Counted from the stretch's first letter, positions 1 to 8,329 are shown. The stretch is DNA of 41,937 bases from Alphaproteobacteria bacterium (GCA_016793045.1 JAEUKZ010000123.1:1-41937), one strand, 5' to 3'. Notes: generated from the letters alone by a model not told the origin. Translations and numbers: made by a program.

Positions 1-755
1 TGCTCGGCGCGCGCGTCGAAGGGCAGGCGCAGGTAGCCGGCGACGGCGAAGCTCACCAGGTTGTTGGCGACATGCGCGCCGATCACGAGCTCGAGCCCGC
101 GGTCGCGCAGCGCGATCCAGGCGAGCCCCGCCCCCCAGATCGCGAAGCCGATCAGGGCGAGCACCGGACTGGCGAGCGCTTCCGGGTTGATGCCGTGCAC
201 GGCCGCGAACAGGACGGCGTTGACCCCCAGGATGACGGCGCGGCTGCGCGTGAACGATGCCGTCGCCTGCAGCAGGTAGCCGCGGAACAGGATCTCCTCG
301 GCCGCGGCCTGGATCGGCGTGAACAGCAGCAGGAAAGGCAGGATGCGCAGCATCCACGCCGTGCCGGTATCGGCCGGCACCGTCTCGTCGCCGCTGAGCA
401 GCGAGACCGCGAGCAGCGGCGCGCCGCACGCGACGAATGCGATCGCGGCGCGGCCCCAGCCGAAGCGCGGCGCCGCGGTGGCCACGCTGCGCGGGCTGCG
501 CCCGTGCCATGCCCACACGACCAGCAGGACGAGCGGGATCAGCGGCAGGAACGGCACGTTGAGGGCAAGATACTGCGCCAGCCAGGGGTCGCGGCCGACT
601 TCGTCGAGATCGGGGCCGAAGCCGAAGATCAGCGCCCCCAGCAGCACGAAGCCGCCGACGATGAACACGAGGCCCGCGAGGTAGCGCCACCAGGCGCCCC
701 GTCCGGTGCGCCCCAGCGCGGCGAAATCGGCAGCCGCGCCGGGCGCCGCGTCCAT
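1..755 (-). CDS. CPBP (CAAX/Abi) family intramembrane glutamic endopeptidase, 3' end outside window
   Basis: Reading the minus strand from the ATG at 755 gives at least 251 residues of polytopic membrane protein, open to the window edge. The CPBP signature is visible: EEILFRGYLL at about residues 149-158 (the two Glu and the Arg of the EExxxR motif), FAAVHG at about 187 and HVANNL at about 227, which supply the further conserved His and Asn residues. The family contains intramembrane proteases related to Rce1 and bacteriocin-immunity proteins; the bacterial substrate is usually unknown. The start lies 6 bases after the trpS stop on the same strand, so co-transcription with trpS is likely. Family assignment is firm; function is not. 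Confidence 0.88.
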   Translation of the reverse strand, partial: MDAAPGAAADFAALGRTGRGAWWRYLAGLVFIVGGFVLLGALIFGFGPDLDEVGRDPWLAQYLALNVPFLPLIPLVLLVVWAWHGRSPRSVATAAPRFGWGRAAIAFVACGAPLLAVSLLSGDETVPADTGTAWMLRILPFLLLFTPIQAAAEEILFRGYLLQATASFTRSRAVILGVNAVLFAAVHGINPEALASPVLALIGFAIWGAGLAWIALRDRGLELVIGAHVANNLVSFAVAGYLRLPFDARAE

Positions 756-761
756 GGCGCG

Positions 762-1760
762 CTACGGCCGCAGGAAGCCGACGATGCGCTTGACCTCGGC
801 CAGCAGCGGCGCCGACATCGCGTCGGCCTTTTCCGCGCCGCGGGCGAGGATGCCGTCGATCTCGGTCGGGTCGCTGGTCAGCTCGCGCATGCGCTGGGTG
901 ATCGGCGCCAGCACCGCGACGGCGCGGTCGACGAGGTCCCTCTTGAACGCCGAGAACTGCTTGCCGGCGTTCTCCGCGATCGCGTTGTGCATCGTCATGT
1001 CCGAGAGGGCGGCGTAGATGCCGAGCAGGTTGTCGGCCTCCGGCCGGCCGGCGAGCCCGTCCTCCGAATCCGGCAGCGGATGCGGGTCGGTCTTCGCCTT
1101 CTTGATCTTGTTGGCGATCGCGTCGGCGTCGTCGGTCAGGTTGATGCGGCTCATGTCCGAGGCGTCGGACTTGCTCATCTTCTTGGTGCCGTCGCGCAGG
1201 CTCATCACGCGCGTCGCCGCGCCGAAGATCTGCGGCTCGGGCAGTGGGAAGTATTCCATCTCGTAGCGGCGGTTGAAGGCGCCGGCGATATCGCGCGCGA
1301 GTTCGAGGTGCTGTTTCTGGTCCTCGCCGACGGGCACGTGCGTCGCCTTGTAGCCGAGGATGTCGGCGGCCATCAGCACCGGATAGGCATAGAGGCCGAG
1401 ACTCGCGTTCTCGCGGTCCTTGCCCGCCTTCTCCTTGAACTGGGTCATGCGGTTGAGCCAGCCGAGCGGCGCGAAGCAGCCGAGGATCCAGGCGAGCTCG
1501 GCATGCATGTGCACGGTCGACTGGTTGAAGATCAGGCTCTTGGCCGGGTCGATGCCCGCTGCGATGTAGGCGGCCGCGACCTCGCGCGTGGCGCGGCGCA
1601 GCTCGGCCGGGTCCTGCGGCAAGGTGATCGCGTGCAGGTCGACGATGCAGAAGATCGTCTCGAACTCGTGCTGCAGCTTCACCCAGTTGCGCAGCGCCCC
1701 CAGATAGTTGCCGAGGTGCAGGTTGCCGGTCGGCTGCATGCCGGAAAAGATGCGGTTCAT
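762..1760 (-). CDS. trpS: Tryptophanyl-tRNA synthetase
   Basis: The 332-residue product charges tRNA-Trp with tryptophan in the cytoplasm. The N-terminus [20 protein letters not shown] carries the class I HIGH-like signature (TGNLHLGNY), and [10 protein letters not shown] carries the KMSKS loop. The length is normal for bacterial TrpRS. The ATG at 1760 fits the family N-terminus, although no strong Shine-Dalgarno precedes it. A good sigma70-like promoter lies about 40-70 bases upstream. The CAAX-protease gene follows almost directly. In many alphaproteobacteria trpS neighbours murJ; here an EamA permease and an oppositely oriented oxidoreductase lie between them. Confidence 0.97.
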   Translation of the reverse strand: MNRIFSGMQPTGNLHLGNYLGALRNWVKLQHEFETIFCIVDLHAITLPQDPAELRRATREVAAAYIAAGIDPAKSLIFNQSTVHMHAELAWILGCFAPLGWLNRMTQFKEKAGKDRENASLGLYAYPVLMAADILGYKATHVPVGEDQKQHLELARDIAGAFNRRYEMEYFPLPEPQIFGAATRVMSLRDGTKKMSKSDASDMSRINLTDDADAIANKIKKAKTDPHPLPDSEDGLAGRPEADNLLGIYAALSDMTMHNAIAENAGKQFSAFKRDLVDRAVAVLAPITQRMRELTSDPTEIDGILARGAEKADAMSAPLLAEVKRIVGFLRP

Positions 1761-1801
1761 GTGCGGGATGGGCGTTTGGGGCTGGGGGTCTGAAGGCGGC
1801 C

Positions 1802-1830
1802 TTTATCGCCTTGCGGCCCCGGCCGGTCAA
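1802..1830 (-). promoter_or_regulatory. Probable sigma70 promoter of trpS
   Basis: On the minus strand a -35 element TTGACC (1830-1825) is followed by a 17-base spacer and a -10 element GATAAA (1807-1802). The predicted start near 1795 leaves a leader of about 35 bases before the trpS ATG. This is a sequence match only. Confidence 0.5.
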
Positions 1831-1942
1831 CTACTGCGGACGCCGGATCGCGATCCGCCGCGCTTTGCCCTGGATCAAGCTGCCCGGCGCCAACGCCGTC
1901 ATGCTGCCTGCACGATTGCTGCAACCGCGGGAGGCTCCAGCG

Positions 1943-2524
1943 TTGGGCAAGCGCATCGCGATCATCGATGGCCATCCCGACCCGGAGCCGGGGCGGTTCG
2001 GCCATGCCCTGGCGCAGGCCTATGCCGAGGGCGCGCTCGCGGCCGGCCACGAGATCCGTCGCGTCGACATTGCCGCGCTCGACGTCGGCTTCCTGCGGTC
2101 CGCGCGGTCATGGGAAAGCGACGCGCCGACGCCCGACATCGCCGCCGCGCAGGAGGCGATCGGCTGGGCCGAGCATCTGGTGATCGTCTACCCGCTGTGG
2201 CTCGGCGCGATGCCGGCGCTGCTCAAGGCCTTCTTCGAGCAGGCCTTCCGCCCCGGTTTCGCGATCGCCAAGGGCAAGCGCACGATGTGGCCGGGCCTGC
2301 TCAACGGCCGCTCGGCGCGCATCGTCGTGACGATGGGCATGCCGGCCTTGCTCTATCGCTGGTACTTCCTCGCCCACAGCCTGCGCAGCCTGGAACGCAA
2401 CATCCTGCGCTTCTCCGGCATCGGCCCGATCCGCGAGACGCTGATCGGCCGTGTCGAGGCGTCGGCCGAAAGGCGCGCGCGCTGGCTCGACCGCCTGCGC
2501 GCGCTCGGCCGCGCCGGGCGGTGA
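1943..2524 (+). CDS. Flavodoxin-fold NAD(P)H-dependent oxidoreductase (quinone reductase-like)
   Basis: The 193-residue product starts KRIAIIDGHPDPEPGRFGHAL, matching the N-terminal strand and phosphate loop of the NAD(P)H oxidoreductase family (MdaB/Kef-ancillary/NQO1 type, FMN- or FAD-binding, cytosolic). The segment IVYPLWLGAMPALLKAFFEQ is the family's conserved PxW region near the flavin. I chose TTG at 1943 because GGGAGG sits about 9 bases upstream and the protein then has family length; the frame is open further upstream, but that extension looks unlike the family. The gene is isolated on the plus strand and converges with the EamA gene, leaving only 4 bases between stops. Substrate unknown. 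Confidence 0.85.
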   Translation: MGKRIAIIDGHPDPEPGRFGHALAQAYAEGALAAGHEIRRVDIAALDVGFLRSARSWESDAPTPDIAAAQEAIGWAEHLVIVYPLWLGAMPALLKAFFEQAFRPGFAIAKGKRTMWPGLLNGRSARIVVTMGMPALLYRWYFLAHSLRSLERNILRFSGIGPIRETLIGRVEASAERRARWLDRLRALGRAGR

Positions 2525-2528
2525 GGGT

Positions 2529-3368
2529 TCAGCTCCGCAGCAGCACGATCCCCGCGGCGACCACGCACGACGCGACGAAGCGCCAGCGGCCGAAGGATTC
2601 CTTGAGCACGACGCTGCCGATGATCGCGGCGAAGACGACGCTGGTCTCGCGCAGCGCCGCGACCTCCGCCATCGCGCCGAGCGTCAGCGCCCACACGACG
2701 AGGCCGTAGGCGACGATCGTCAGCGCCCCGCCGGCGAGGCCGCTCACCCACTGGCCGCCCAGCAGCGCCATCAGTTCGCCGCGCCGGCGGATCGCCACGT
2801 AGGCCATCAGCGGCAGCGGGCTCAACAGGAACAGCCAGACGATGTACCCGGCGGCGCTGCCGGACCGGCGCGCGCCCATGCCGTCGACGACCGTGTAGGC
2901 GGCGATGATGCAGCCGGTGCCGAGCGCGTAGAGCACCGGTCCCGGCTGCCGGCGCAGCGCCGCCGGATCGCGCAGCGCGAGCGCGGCGATTCCGCCGGCG
3001 ATCAGCGTCACGGCGACGACCTGCGTGGCGGCGAGCGGGTCGCCCGCGAAGATGGCAGCAAGCGGCATCACGAGCACGGGCGCGACGCCGCGCGCGATCG
3101 GATAGACCTGGCCGAGATCGCCCTCGCGATAGGCGGCCGCGAGGAACACCCAGTAGAGGTTCTGCAGCACGGTCGAGAGCGCGAGATAGGGCCAGCTCGC
3201 CGGCGCCGGGAGCGCGACGAAAGGCGCCGCGCAGGCGGCGAACACGGCGGCAAAGGCGACGAACAGCGTGATCGTCAGCAGCCGGTCGGTTTCGACCTTC
3301 AGCACCGCGTTCCACACCGCGTGCAGCAGGGCGGCCAGCAGCACCAGCGCGACGACGCCCGCGTTCAT
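2529..3368 (-). CDS. EamA/DMT-superfamily permease
   Basis: The 279-residue product is almost entirely hydrophobic, with about ten predicted transmembrane segments arranged as two EamA repeats. ALRETSVVFAAIIGSVVLKE near the C-terminus is the typical EamA end-of-repeat motif with its conserved Glu. DMT-family members export amino acids, sugars or metabolites, and the substrate cannot be read from sequence. The start at ATG 3368 gives a normal N-terminal membrane helix; the frame runs further upstream into the murJ 3' end, but that part is not membrane-like. It begins 4 bases after the murJ stop, so it is probably translated from the murJ transcript. Confidence 0.88.
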   Translation of the reverse strand: MNAGVVALVLLAALLHAVWNAVLKVETDRLLTITLFVAFAAVFAACAAPFVALPAPASWPYLALSTVLQNLYWVFLAAAYREGDLGQVYPIARGVAPVLVMPLAAIFAGDPLAATQVVAVTLIAGGIAALALRDPAALRRQPGPVLYALGTGCIIAAYTVVDGMGARRSGSAAGYIVWLFLLSPLPLMAYVAIRRRGELMALLGGQWVSGLAGGALTIVAYGLVVWALTLGAMAEVAALRETSVVFAAIIGSVVLKESFGRWRFVASCVVAAGIVLLRS

Positions 3369-3372
3369 CGCC

Positions 3373-4920
3373 TCACCCGCGCCTGAGCAGCCGCACGACC
3401 TCGCGCGGGTCGGCGGCGCGCAGGGCCACCGCCGCCGCGAAGAACAGCGCGGCACCGCCGGCGATCACGGCGAACAGCGCCGCGGCGCGCGTCGGCGTGT
3501 CGCCGGCGTCGAGCCAGGTTGCCGCATAGGGCCGCGCGAACCACAGCGCCGCACCCATCGCCGCGCTGGCCGCGATCATCCGCGGCACGCGCGTGCGCAG
3601 GCTGCCGTTGGGAACGAAGGCGCCGCGGCGGTGGAGGCCGCGCGCCAGCAGCGCGGTGTTGAGCCAGGAGCTCGCGACCGTCGCGAGCGCGAGGCCGACG
3701 TGGCGGAAGAGCTGCATCGCCGCGATGCCGATCAGCGTATTGACGACGACGCATACGACGGCGATGCGCACCGGCGTCGCGGTGTCCTCGCGGGCATAGA
3801 AGCCCGGGGCGAGGATCTTCACCAGCACGTAGGCCGGCAGGCCGAAGGCGTAGACCGCGAGCGCCGCCGCGGTGGCGGCGACGTCGGCGGCGCCGAAGGC
3901 GCCGCGCTGGAACAGCACCGCGATGATCGGGTCGGCGAGCACGAACAGCCCGGCGGCGGCCGGCAGGGTGAGCAGCAGCCCCACTTCGATGCCGCGGTTG
4001 AGCGTCGCGCGTGCGGCGTCCTCCTCGCCGCCGCGAACCTGGCGCGCCAGCAGGGGCAGTATCGCGGTGCCCACCGCGATGCCGATCACCGCCAGCGGCA
4101 GCTCGTAGATCCGGTCGGCGTAGTAGAGCCAGGCGATCGAGCCGGTCGGCAGCCAGGACGCGAGCACGGTGTCGATCACGATGTTGACCTGCTGCACGCC
4201 GCCGCCGATCGCCGCCGGCAGCATCAGCACGAGCAGCTTCTTCACCTCCGGCGTCAGCCGCGGCCGGGGCAGGCGCAGGCTCATCCCGGCCTGCGCGCAG
4301 GAGGCGGCGAGCCAGACGAACTGCGTGACGCCCGCGGCGGTGACGCCCCAGGCGAGCGCGCGGCCGGGATTGGGCATGAACGGCGTGAGGAACAGCAGGG
4401 CGCCGATCATGCAGACATTGAGCAGCACCGGCGTGAAGGCGACCGCCGCGAAGCGGTCGAGCGAATTGAGCACGCCGCCCTGCAGCGAGACGAGCGAGAT
4501 GAACAGCAGATAGGGAAAGGTGATGCGGGTGAACTCGACCGCGAGCGCGTAGCGCTCCGCCTCATCGCGGAAGCCCGGCGCGATGGCTGAAATGATCCAC
4601 GGCATCGCGATCTCGGCCGCGAGCAGCAGGGCGAGCAGCACCGCGAGCAGCACGGCCAGCGCGTCCTCCGCGAATTCGCGCGCCCGTTCGCGCCCCGCGG
4701 TGGCAACCGCGCCGGCGAACTGCGGCACGAAGGCCGCGTTGAACGCGCCCTCGGCGAACAGGCGGCGGAACAGGTTGGGGAAGCGGAAGGCGACGAGGAA
4801 CGCATCCGCCACCGGCCCGGCGCCGAGATAGGCGGCGGTGAGCATGTCGCGCACATAGCCGAGCAGCCGGCTGACGAGGGTATTGCCGCCGACGGTGGCA
4901 ACGGAGCGGAAGAACGCCAT
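3373..4920 (-). CDS. murJ: Lipid II flippase MurJ (MviN)
   Basis: The 515-residue MATE-like (MOP superfamily) membrane protein flips lipid-linked peptidoglycan precursor across the inner membrane. The N-terminus MAFFRSVATVGGNTLVSRLL, followed by GYVRDMLTAAYLGAGPVADAF and FRFPNLFRRLFAEGAFNAAF, is diagnostic of MurJ and includes the conserved charged residues of the central cavity. Length and roughly 14 hydrophobic segments match the family. ATG at 4920 was chosen over an upstream in-frame Met near 5019 because it aligns with known MurJ starts. It is followed by the EamA permease after 4 bases and preceded on the same strand by the polymer-forming membrane protein. Confidence 0.96.
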   Translation of the reverse strand: MAFFRSVATVGGNTLVSRLLGYVRDMLTAAYLGAGPVADAFLVAFRFPNLFRRLFAEGAFNAAFVPQFAGAVATAGRERAREFAEDALAVLLAVLLALLLAAEIAMPWIISAIAPGFRDEAERYALAVEFTRITFPYLLFISLVSLQGGVLNSLDRFAAVAFTPVLLNVCMIGALLFLTPFMPNPGRALAWGVTAAGVTQFVWLAASCAQAGMSLRLPRPRLTPEVKKLLVLMLPAAIGGGVQQVNIVIDTVLASWLPTGSIAWLYYADRIYELPLAVIGIAVGTAILPLLARQVRGGEEDAARATLNRGIEVGLLLTLPAAAGLFVLADPIIAVLFQRGAFGAADVAATAAALAVYAFGLPAYVLVKILAPGFYAREDTATPVRIAVVCVVVNTLIGIAAMQLFRHVGLALATVASSWLNTALLARGLHRRGAFVPNGSLRTRVPRMIAASAAMGAALWFARPYAATWLDAGDTPTRAAALFAVIAGGAALFFAAAVALRAADPREVVRLLRRG

Positions 4921-4966
4921 TGCCGCCTTGGTAGCGGAAACGGCGGCGGAAAAGAAGCGGGCCCGC

Positions 4967-6076
4967 TCAGGCGCCGCGGTGGCGGCGGCGCAGCTCCAGC
5001 CACAGCGCGCCGATGCCAAGGAGTATCCCCAGGACCAGCGCGATCTCGCGCGCGACCGGGGTGTTGCGCAGCAGGCCGAGCGCGACGAGCCCGATCAGCA
5101 GCGCGAGCGCGCGACGCCAGAAGCCGCCATTCTCCCAGGCGAGCCGCAGCACGCCGTCGCCGAGCCACAGCGCGGCGACGATCCACGCCGCTATGAGGGC
5201 GAGTGCGAAGGCGATCATCAGCATGGCGGCGAGCGGCAGGCCGATCACCGTGCAGGCGAGCAGCGCCGCCACGGCCGGCGTGAGGACGAGCACGGCGATC
5301 CCCGCGCCGAGCGTCGCCCACGGCCGCGTGCCGACCATGCGCGCGGCACCCAGGCCGACGGCGGGGAACAGGCCGACCAGCACCAGGCCGAGCACGAACA
5401 ATCCGATCCGCAGCAGCCAGGCCATCACCGCGGCGCCGCGATGCATCATCTCGGCCATCGGCCCCGGGGTGCGGGCGGTCTCGCGCACGACGTCGCCGGC
5501 GATCTCCGCACCGGTGGCGATGCGCGCGGCCTGCGGGCTGCGATAGACGAGCCGCCCGCCGATCCGCGCGGTGGGCAGGATTTCGATCGTCGCGGCGGTA
5601 ATGTCGACATCGCCGTCGATCGTGCCGCCGATGATCACATTGGCCGCCGCGATCGCGGCGTTGCCGGCGACATGGCCGTCGATCTCGACCTCTGCGCCGG
5701 CGAGCCGCAGCGTGTCGGCGACGAAGGCGCGTTCGCTCAGCGTGACGATGGCGCCCGCGGCGTCGACGGTGCCTTCGAACTGGCCGTCGAGCTCGATGCG
5801 CGCGCCGGCGCTGCGCACGCGCCCGGTGACCCGGCCGCGCAAGGTCACGATCGCGCCGGCGGCCGCAAGGTCGCCGCGCACCGCGTCGCGTATCGTCACC
5901 CGCGCGCCAGCCACGCGGAGGTCGCCGGTCAGGCCGCCTTCGACGTCGACGATCGCGCCGGCCCGCCACGAACCGTGCTGCCACGGCCAGGGCGCACGCG
6001 CATCCTGGGCGGCGGCTGCCGCCGCGCCAAACCCTGCGGCGAGCAACAAGACGGCGGCCGTGAGCCATCGCGGCAT
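4967..6076 (-). CDS. Membrane protein with polymer-forming (bactofilin-like) repeats
   Basis: The 369-residue product starts with a signal peptide (MPRWLTAAVLLLAAGFG to about residue 25). About residues 35-185 are short repeats of the pattern GxVxGDLxxAGAxVxI, such as VRGDLAAAGAIVTLRGRVTG, which predict a right-handed beta-helix like bactofilin/polymer-forming cytoskeletal domains. A C-terminal half with four or five hydrophobic helices follows (about 215-360) and ends in a basic tail. ATG at 6076 has a strong Shine-Dalgarno (GGGAGGGG) 6-7 bases upstream. The signal peptide would place the repeats in the periplasm, unlike cytosolic bactofilins. It sits upstream of murJ, so a cell-wall link is possible but unproven. 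Confidence 0.8.
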   Translation of the reverse strand: MPRWLTAAVLLLAAGFGAAAAAAQDARAPWPWQHGSWRAGAIVDVEGGLTGDLRVAGARVTIRDAVRGDLAAAGAIVTLRGRVTGRVRSAGARIELDGQFEGTVDAAGAIVTLSERAFVADTLRLAGAEVEIDGHVAGNAAIAAANVIIGGTIDGDVDITAATIEILPTARIGGRLVYRSPQAARIATGAEIAGDVVRETARTPGPMAEMMHRGAAVMAWLLRIGLFVLGLVLVGLFPAVGLGAARMVGTRPWATLGAGIAVLVLTPAVAALLACTVIGLPLAAMLMIAFALALIAAWIVAALWLGDGVLRLAWENGGFWRRALALLIGLVALGLLRNTPVAREIALVLGILLGIGALWLELRRRHRGA

Positions 6077-6163
6077 AGCGAACCCCTCCCTGCCTCCGGC
6101 ACGAGTCGCGCGATTCAACCATCTTGACGCGGCGATGTCTCGGTCCGATTCGCGCGCGGTCCT

Positions 6164-6844
6164 TCAGTCCATCATGTCGATCGCGGCGAGGTATTCGCGC
6201 CGCAGCGCACCGCGCCTGCCGTCGAAGCGTTCCTCGAGCGGTTCGATCGCGGCGATGCGGTCCGCGCGGAAGGTACGGAAGTCGCGGCGCAGCTCGCACC
6301 ACGCGCCCACCAGCGCGGCCTCGCCGAGGAACGCCACGAGCAGCGGCCAGATCCGCCGTTCGGTCGCGCGCTCGGCGCCGTCGCGATAGGCGATCTTGAG
6401 CTTGCGCTCGCGGCGCACCGCGGCGCGCACCGGGGCGAGGTCGATCGGCGCCTTGCACCCGACATCGGGCGCGAACAGCGCCGTGCGCTCGAGCTCCTCG
6501 CGCAGCGCGCCGGGCAGCACGTGGGCGATCTTGGCCACCGCATCCTCGGCGGCGCGCGCGAGCATGCGGTCGCCGGTCTTGGCCACCATCTGCGCGCCCA
6601 GGACGACGGCCTCGATCTCCTCGATCGTGAACATCAGCGGCGGCAGGTCGTAGCCCGCGCGCAGCACGTAGCCGATGCCGGCCTCGCCCGCGATCGGCAC
6701 GCCGCCCGCCAGCAGCGCGTCCATGTCGCGATAGACCGTGCGGGCGGACACCTCGAGTTCCGCGGCAAGGCTGTCCGCCGTGGTCGGTCTGCGCCGGCGG
6801 CGCAGGATCTGGACGATCTGAAGCAACCGATCGGCTCGCCGCAT
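6164..6844 (-). CDS. YafY-family HTH/WYL-domain transcriptional regulator
   Basis: The 226-residue product has an N-terminal winged helix (MRRADRLLQIVQILRRRRRP, then LAAELEVSARTVYRDMDAL as the recognition helix) and a C-terminal WYL-like region (about 130-226: LKIAYRD through WPLLVAFLGEAALVGAWCEL). This is the DeoR-like YafY architecture, whose WYL domain is thought to sense a ligand. ATG at 6844 has GGAGGG 8 bases upstream. It is divergent from the GST gene, and a perfect 30-bp palindrome lies between them, just upstream of its own start, which suggests autoregulation and control of the GST. The ligand is unknown. Confidence 0.9.
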   Translation of the reverse strand: MRRADRLLQIVQILRRRRRPTTADSLAAELEVSARTVYRDMDALLAGGVPIAGEAGIGYVLRAGYDLPPLMFTIEEIEAVVLGAQMVAKTGDRMLARAAEDAVAKIAHVLPGALREELERTALFAPDVGCKAPIDLAPVRAAVRRERKLKIAYRDGAERATERRIWPLLVAFLGEAALVGAWCELRRDFRTFRADRIAAIEPLEERFDGRRGALRREYLAAIDMMD

Positions 6845-6880
6845 CGTATGACCCTCCAGGAAGACCGGTAGCATGTTCGC

Positions 6881-6910
6881 GCCCTCCTGACAGCATGCTG
6901 TCAGGAGGGC
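6881..6910. promoter_or_regulatory. Perfect 30-bp palindrome, likely operator of the YafY/WYL regulator
   Basis: The left half GCCCTCCTGACAGCA is followed directly by its exact reverse complement, with core CTGACAGCATGCTGTCAG. It lies in the divergent promoter region, 36 bases from the regulator start and 51 bases from the GST start. A CTGTCA element of the palindrome is 17 bases from TATGCG on the GST side, so it may overlap a -35 box. Operators containing TGACA-N6-TGTCA next to YafY-type genes are known to me in general, but binding here is inferred. Confidence 0.75.
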
Positions 6911-6961
6911 TGGGCTAGGGTATGCGCGTTCGTGCCAACCGAAGCCGAGAGGACGCCTCCG

Positions 6962-7681
6962 ATGATCACGCTGATCAAGTACCACCCCGCCTTCGGCCTG
7001 CCCGACCCCAGCCCGTTCTGCCTCAAGGCCGAGATCCTGCTGAAGCTGGCCGGCGTCCCTTATCGCGTCGAGCCGGTGAACGATCCCGGCCGCGGCCCCA
7101 AGGGCAAGCTGCCGGCAATCGTCGATGGCGGCACCACGCTCGGCGATTCGGAACTGATCCGCCTCCATCTCGAGCGCACGACCGGCATCGACTTCGACGC
7201 CGGGCTCTCCCCGGCGGAGCGCGCGGTCGCGCACGCCTTCGCGCGCATGCTGGAGGAGCGCACCTACTGGGTCGGCGTCTACATGCGCTGGATCGAACCA
7301 GCGGCCTGGGCGGTGGTGCGCGAGACGTTCTTCGGCGGGCTGCCGCCGGTGGTGCGCTCGCTCGTGCCGATGCTGGTCCAGCGCAGGATCCGGCGGACGC
7401 TGCACCTCCAGGGCCTCGGCCGCCACAGCCGCGACGAGATCTACGGCTTCGGCATCGCCGATTTCCGCGCCGTCGCCGCGCATCTCGCCGACAGGCCCTA
7501 TTTCATGGGCAGCCGGCCGACCGCGGTCGACGCCACGGTCTACGCCATGATCGCCGCGATCGTCGTGCCGGACTTCGCCTCGCCGCTGAAGGACGAGGCG
7601 CTGCGCCACGCCAACCTCGTCGCTTACGAACGCCGAATGCGCGCGCAGTTCTGGGGCGCGCCGGTCGCTGCGGCCGCGTAG
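6962..7681 (+). CDS. Glutathione S-transferase family protein (metaxin/FAX-like)
   Basis: The 239-residue product has an N-terminal thioredoxin-like GST domain (MITLIKYHPAFGLPDPSPFC, PKGKLPAIVDGG with the cis-Pro, then LGDSELIRLHLE with the SNAIL-like ES/DS motif) and an all-helical C-terminal domain. LSPAERAVAHAFARMLEERT and YWVGVYMRW resemble the failed-axon-connection/metaxin branch. The RPYFMGSRPTAVDATVYAMI segment is the conserved helix-6 N-capping region of GSTs. ATG at 6962 has GAGAGG about 10 bases upstream; GTG at 6932 is an in-frame alternative adding ten unlike residues. It is divergent from the WYL regulator across the palindrome, so probably its target. Substrate unknown. Confidence 0.88.
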   Translation: MITLIKYHPAFGLPDPSPFCLKAEILLKLAGVPYRVEPVNDPGRGPKGKLPAIVDGGTTLGDSELIRLHLERTTGIDFDAGLSPAERAVAHAFARMLEERTYWVGVYMRWIEPAAWAVVRETFFGGLPPVVRSLVPMLVQRRIRRTLHLQGLGRHSRDEIYGFGIADFRAVAAHLADRPYFMGSRPTAVDATVYAMIAAIVVPDFASPLKDEALRHANLVAYERRMRAQFWGAPVAAAA

Positions 7682-7690
7682 GTGCGCGCC

Positions 7691-7716
7691 GCGCCGGACG
7701 CGTTATAGTCCGGCGC
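7691..7716. promoter_or_regulatory. 9-bp inverted repeat around a -10-like element before the Crp-family gene
   Basis: GCGCCGGAC and its exact complement GTCCGGCGC flank the 8 bases GCGTTATA. The element lies between the GST stop (7681) and the Crp/Fnr-type start (7718). TATAGT at 7704-7709 could be a -10 box, which would put transcription start close to the ATG. It could equally be a weak terminator of the GST gene, but no T-tract follows. Confidence 0.4.
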
Positions 7717-7717
7717 G

Positions 7718-8317
7718 ATGAACATGCTCTCGCCGGATGCCCTGCCGCCGCGCGTCGCGCGCGGCGTACGGCGTCGCGCGCTTGACGCGGACGAGACGCT
7801 GTTCCGCCAGGGCGATCCCGCGACCGCCGTGTTCATGGTCGAACGCGGCCGGATCGCGCTGCGCCGCCACCTCGCCCATGGCGCGGCGGTGACGCTCCAC
7901 GTCGCGCGCGCGGGCGAAGGATTCGCCGAGGCGGCGCTGTTCTCCGACCGCTACCACTGCGACGCGGTTGCCGCCGCGCCGGCCACGGTCGCCGCGATCC
8001 CCAAGCGTGCCCTGCTTGACGCGATGCGCAACGATTCGGCGCTCGCGTCGGCCGTAATGGCTCAACTCGCGCGCCAGGTCCAGGCGCTGCGCGCGCAGAT
8101 CGAGCTGCGCAACGTCCGGCCTGCGCGCGAGCGGGTGTTCCGTGCGCTGCTGCTCGCCGCCGGGGGCGACGGGCGAGTGACTCTCGACCGTCCGCTCAAG
8201 GAGATGGCGGCGGAAATCGGCCTGACGCACGAGGCGTTCTACAGGGCGATGGCTGCGCTCGCCGCGCGCGGACGCATCGCGCGCGCCGGCCAAACGATCG
8301 CGATCAAGCGGATATGA
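7718..8317 (+). CDS. Crp/Fnr-family transcriptional regulator
   Basis: The 199-residue product has a cyclic-nucleotide-binding-like beta-roll (about 15-110: LFRQGDPATAVFMVERGRIA and AGEGFAEAALFSDRYHCDAV) and a C-terminal winged HTH (LKEMAAEIGLTHEAFYRAMA, about 163-182). It has no N-terminal Cys cluster, so it is not an oxygen-sensing Fnr with an Fe-S cluster. The recognition helix keeps the Glu and Arg that contact TGA half-sites in Fnr and Crp (pattern ExxYR). No Shine-Dalgarno is evident and a TATAGT box lies 9 bases upstream, so the mRNA may be leaderless. The stop codon lies inside an 18-bp palindrome of Fnr-box type. Confidence 0.9.
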   Translation: MNMLSPDALPPRVARGVRRRALDADETLFRQGDPATAVFMVERGRIALRRHLAHGAAVTLHVARAGEGFAEAALFSDRYHCDAVAAAPATVAAIPKRALLDAMRNDSALASAVMAQLARQVQALRAQIELRNVRPARERVFRALLLAAGGDGRVTLDRPLKEMAAEIGLTHEAFYRAMAALAARGRIARAGQTIAIKRI

Positions 8318-8329
8318 TCGCGATCATAT
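8312..8329. promoter_or_regulatory. 18-bp perfect palindrome, FNR/CRP-type box
   Basis: ATATGATCGCGATCATAT is a perfect palindrome containing ATGAT-N4-ATCAT, close to the Fnr consensus TTGAT-N4-ATCAA (8 of 10 positions). It overlaps the stop of the Crp/Fnr-type gene and is 56 bases before the start of the Spy-like gene, an activator-like position. It is AT-rich against a very GC-rich background. Confidence 0.6.

Noticed and set aside
72-1793. Open frame of 573 codons on the plus strand over the CAAX protease and trpS genes
   Set aside because: Antisense to two recognised genes; the translation is low-complexity and matches nothing.
1845-1856. Short palindrome GGATCGCGATCC upstream of the oxidoreductase gene
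   Set aside because: At 12 bp it is short, lies far from the start, and similar GATCGCGATC sequences are common in this GC-rich DNA; not enough to call an operator.
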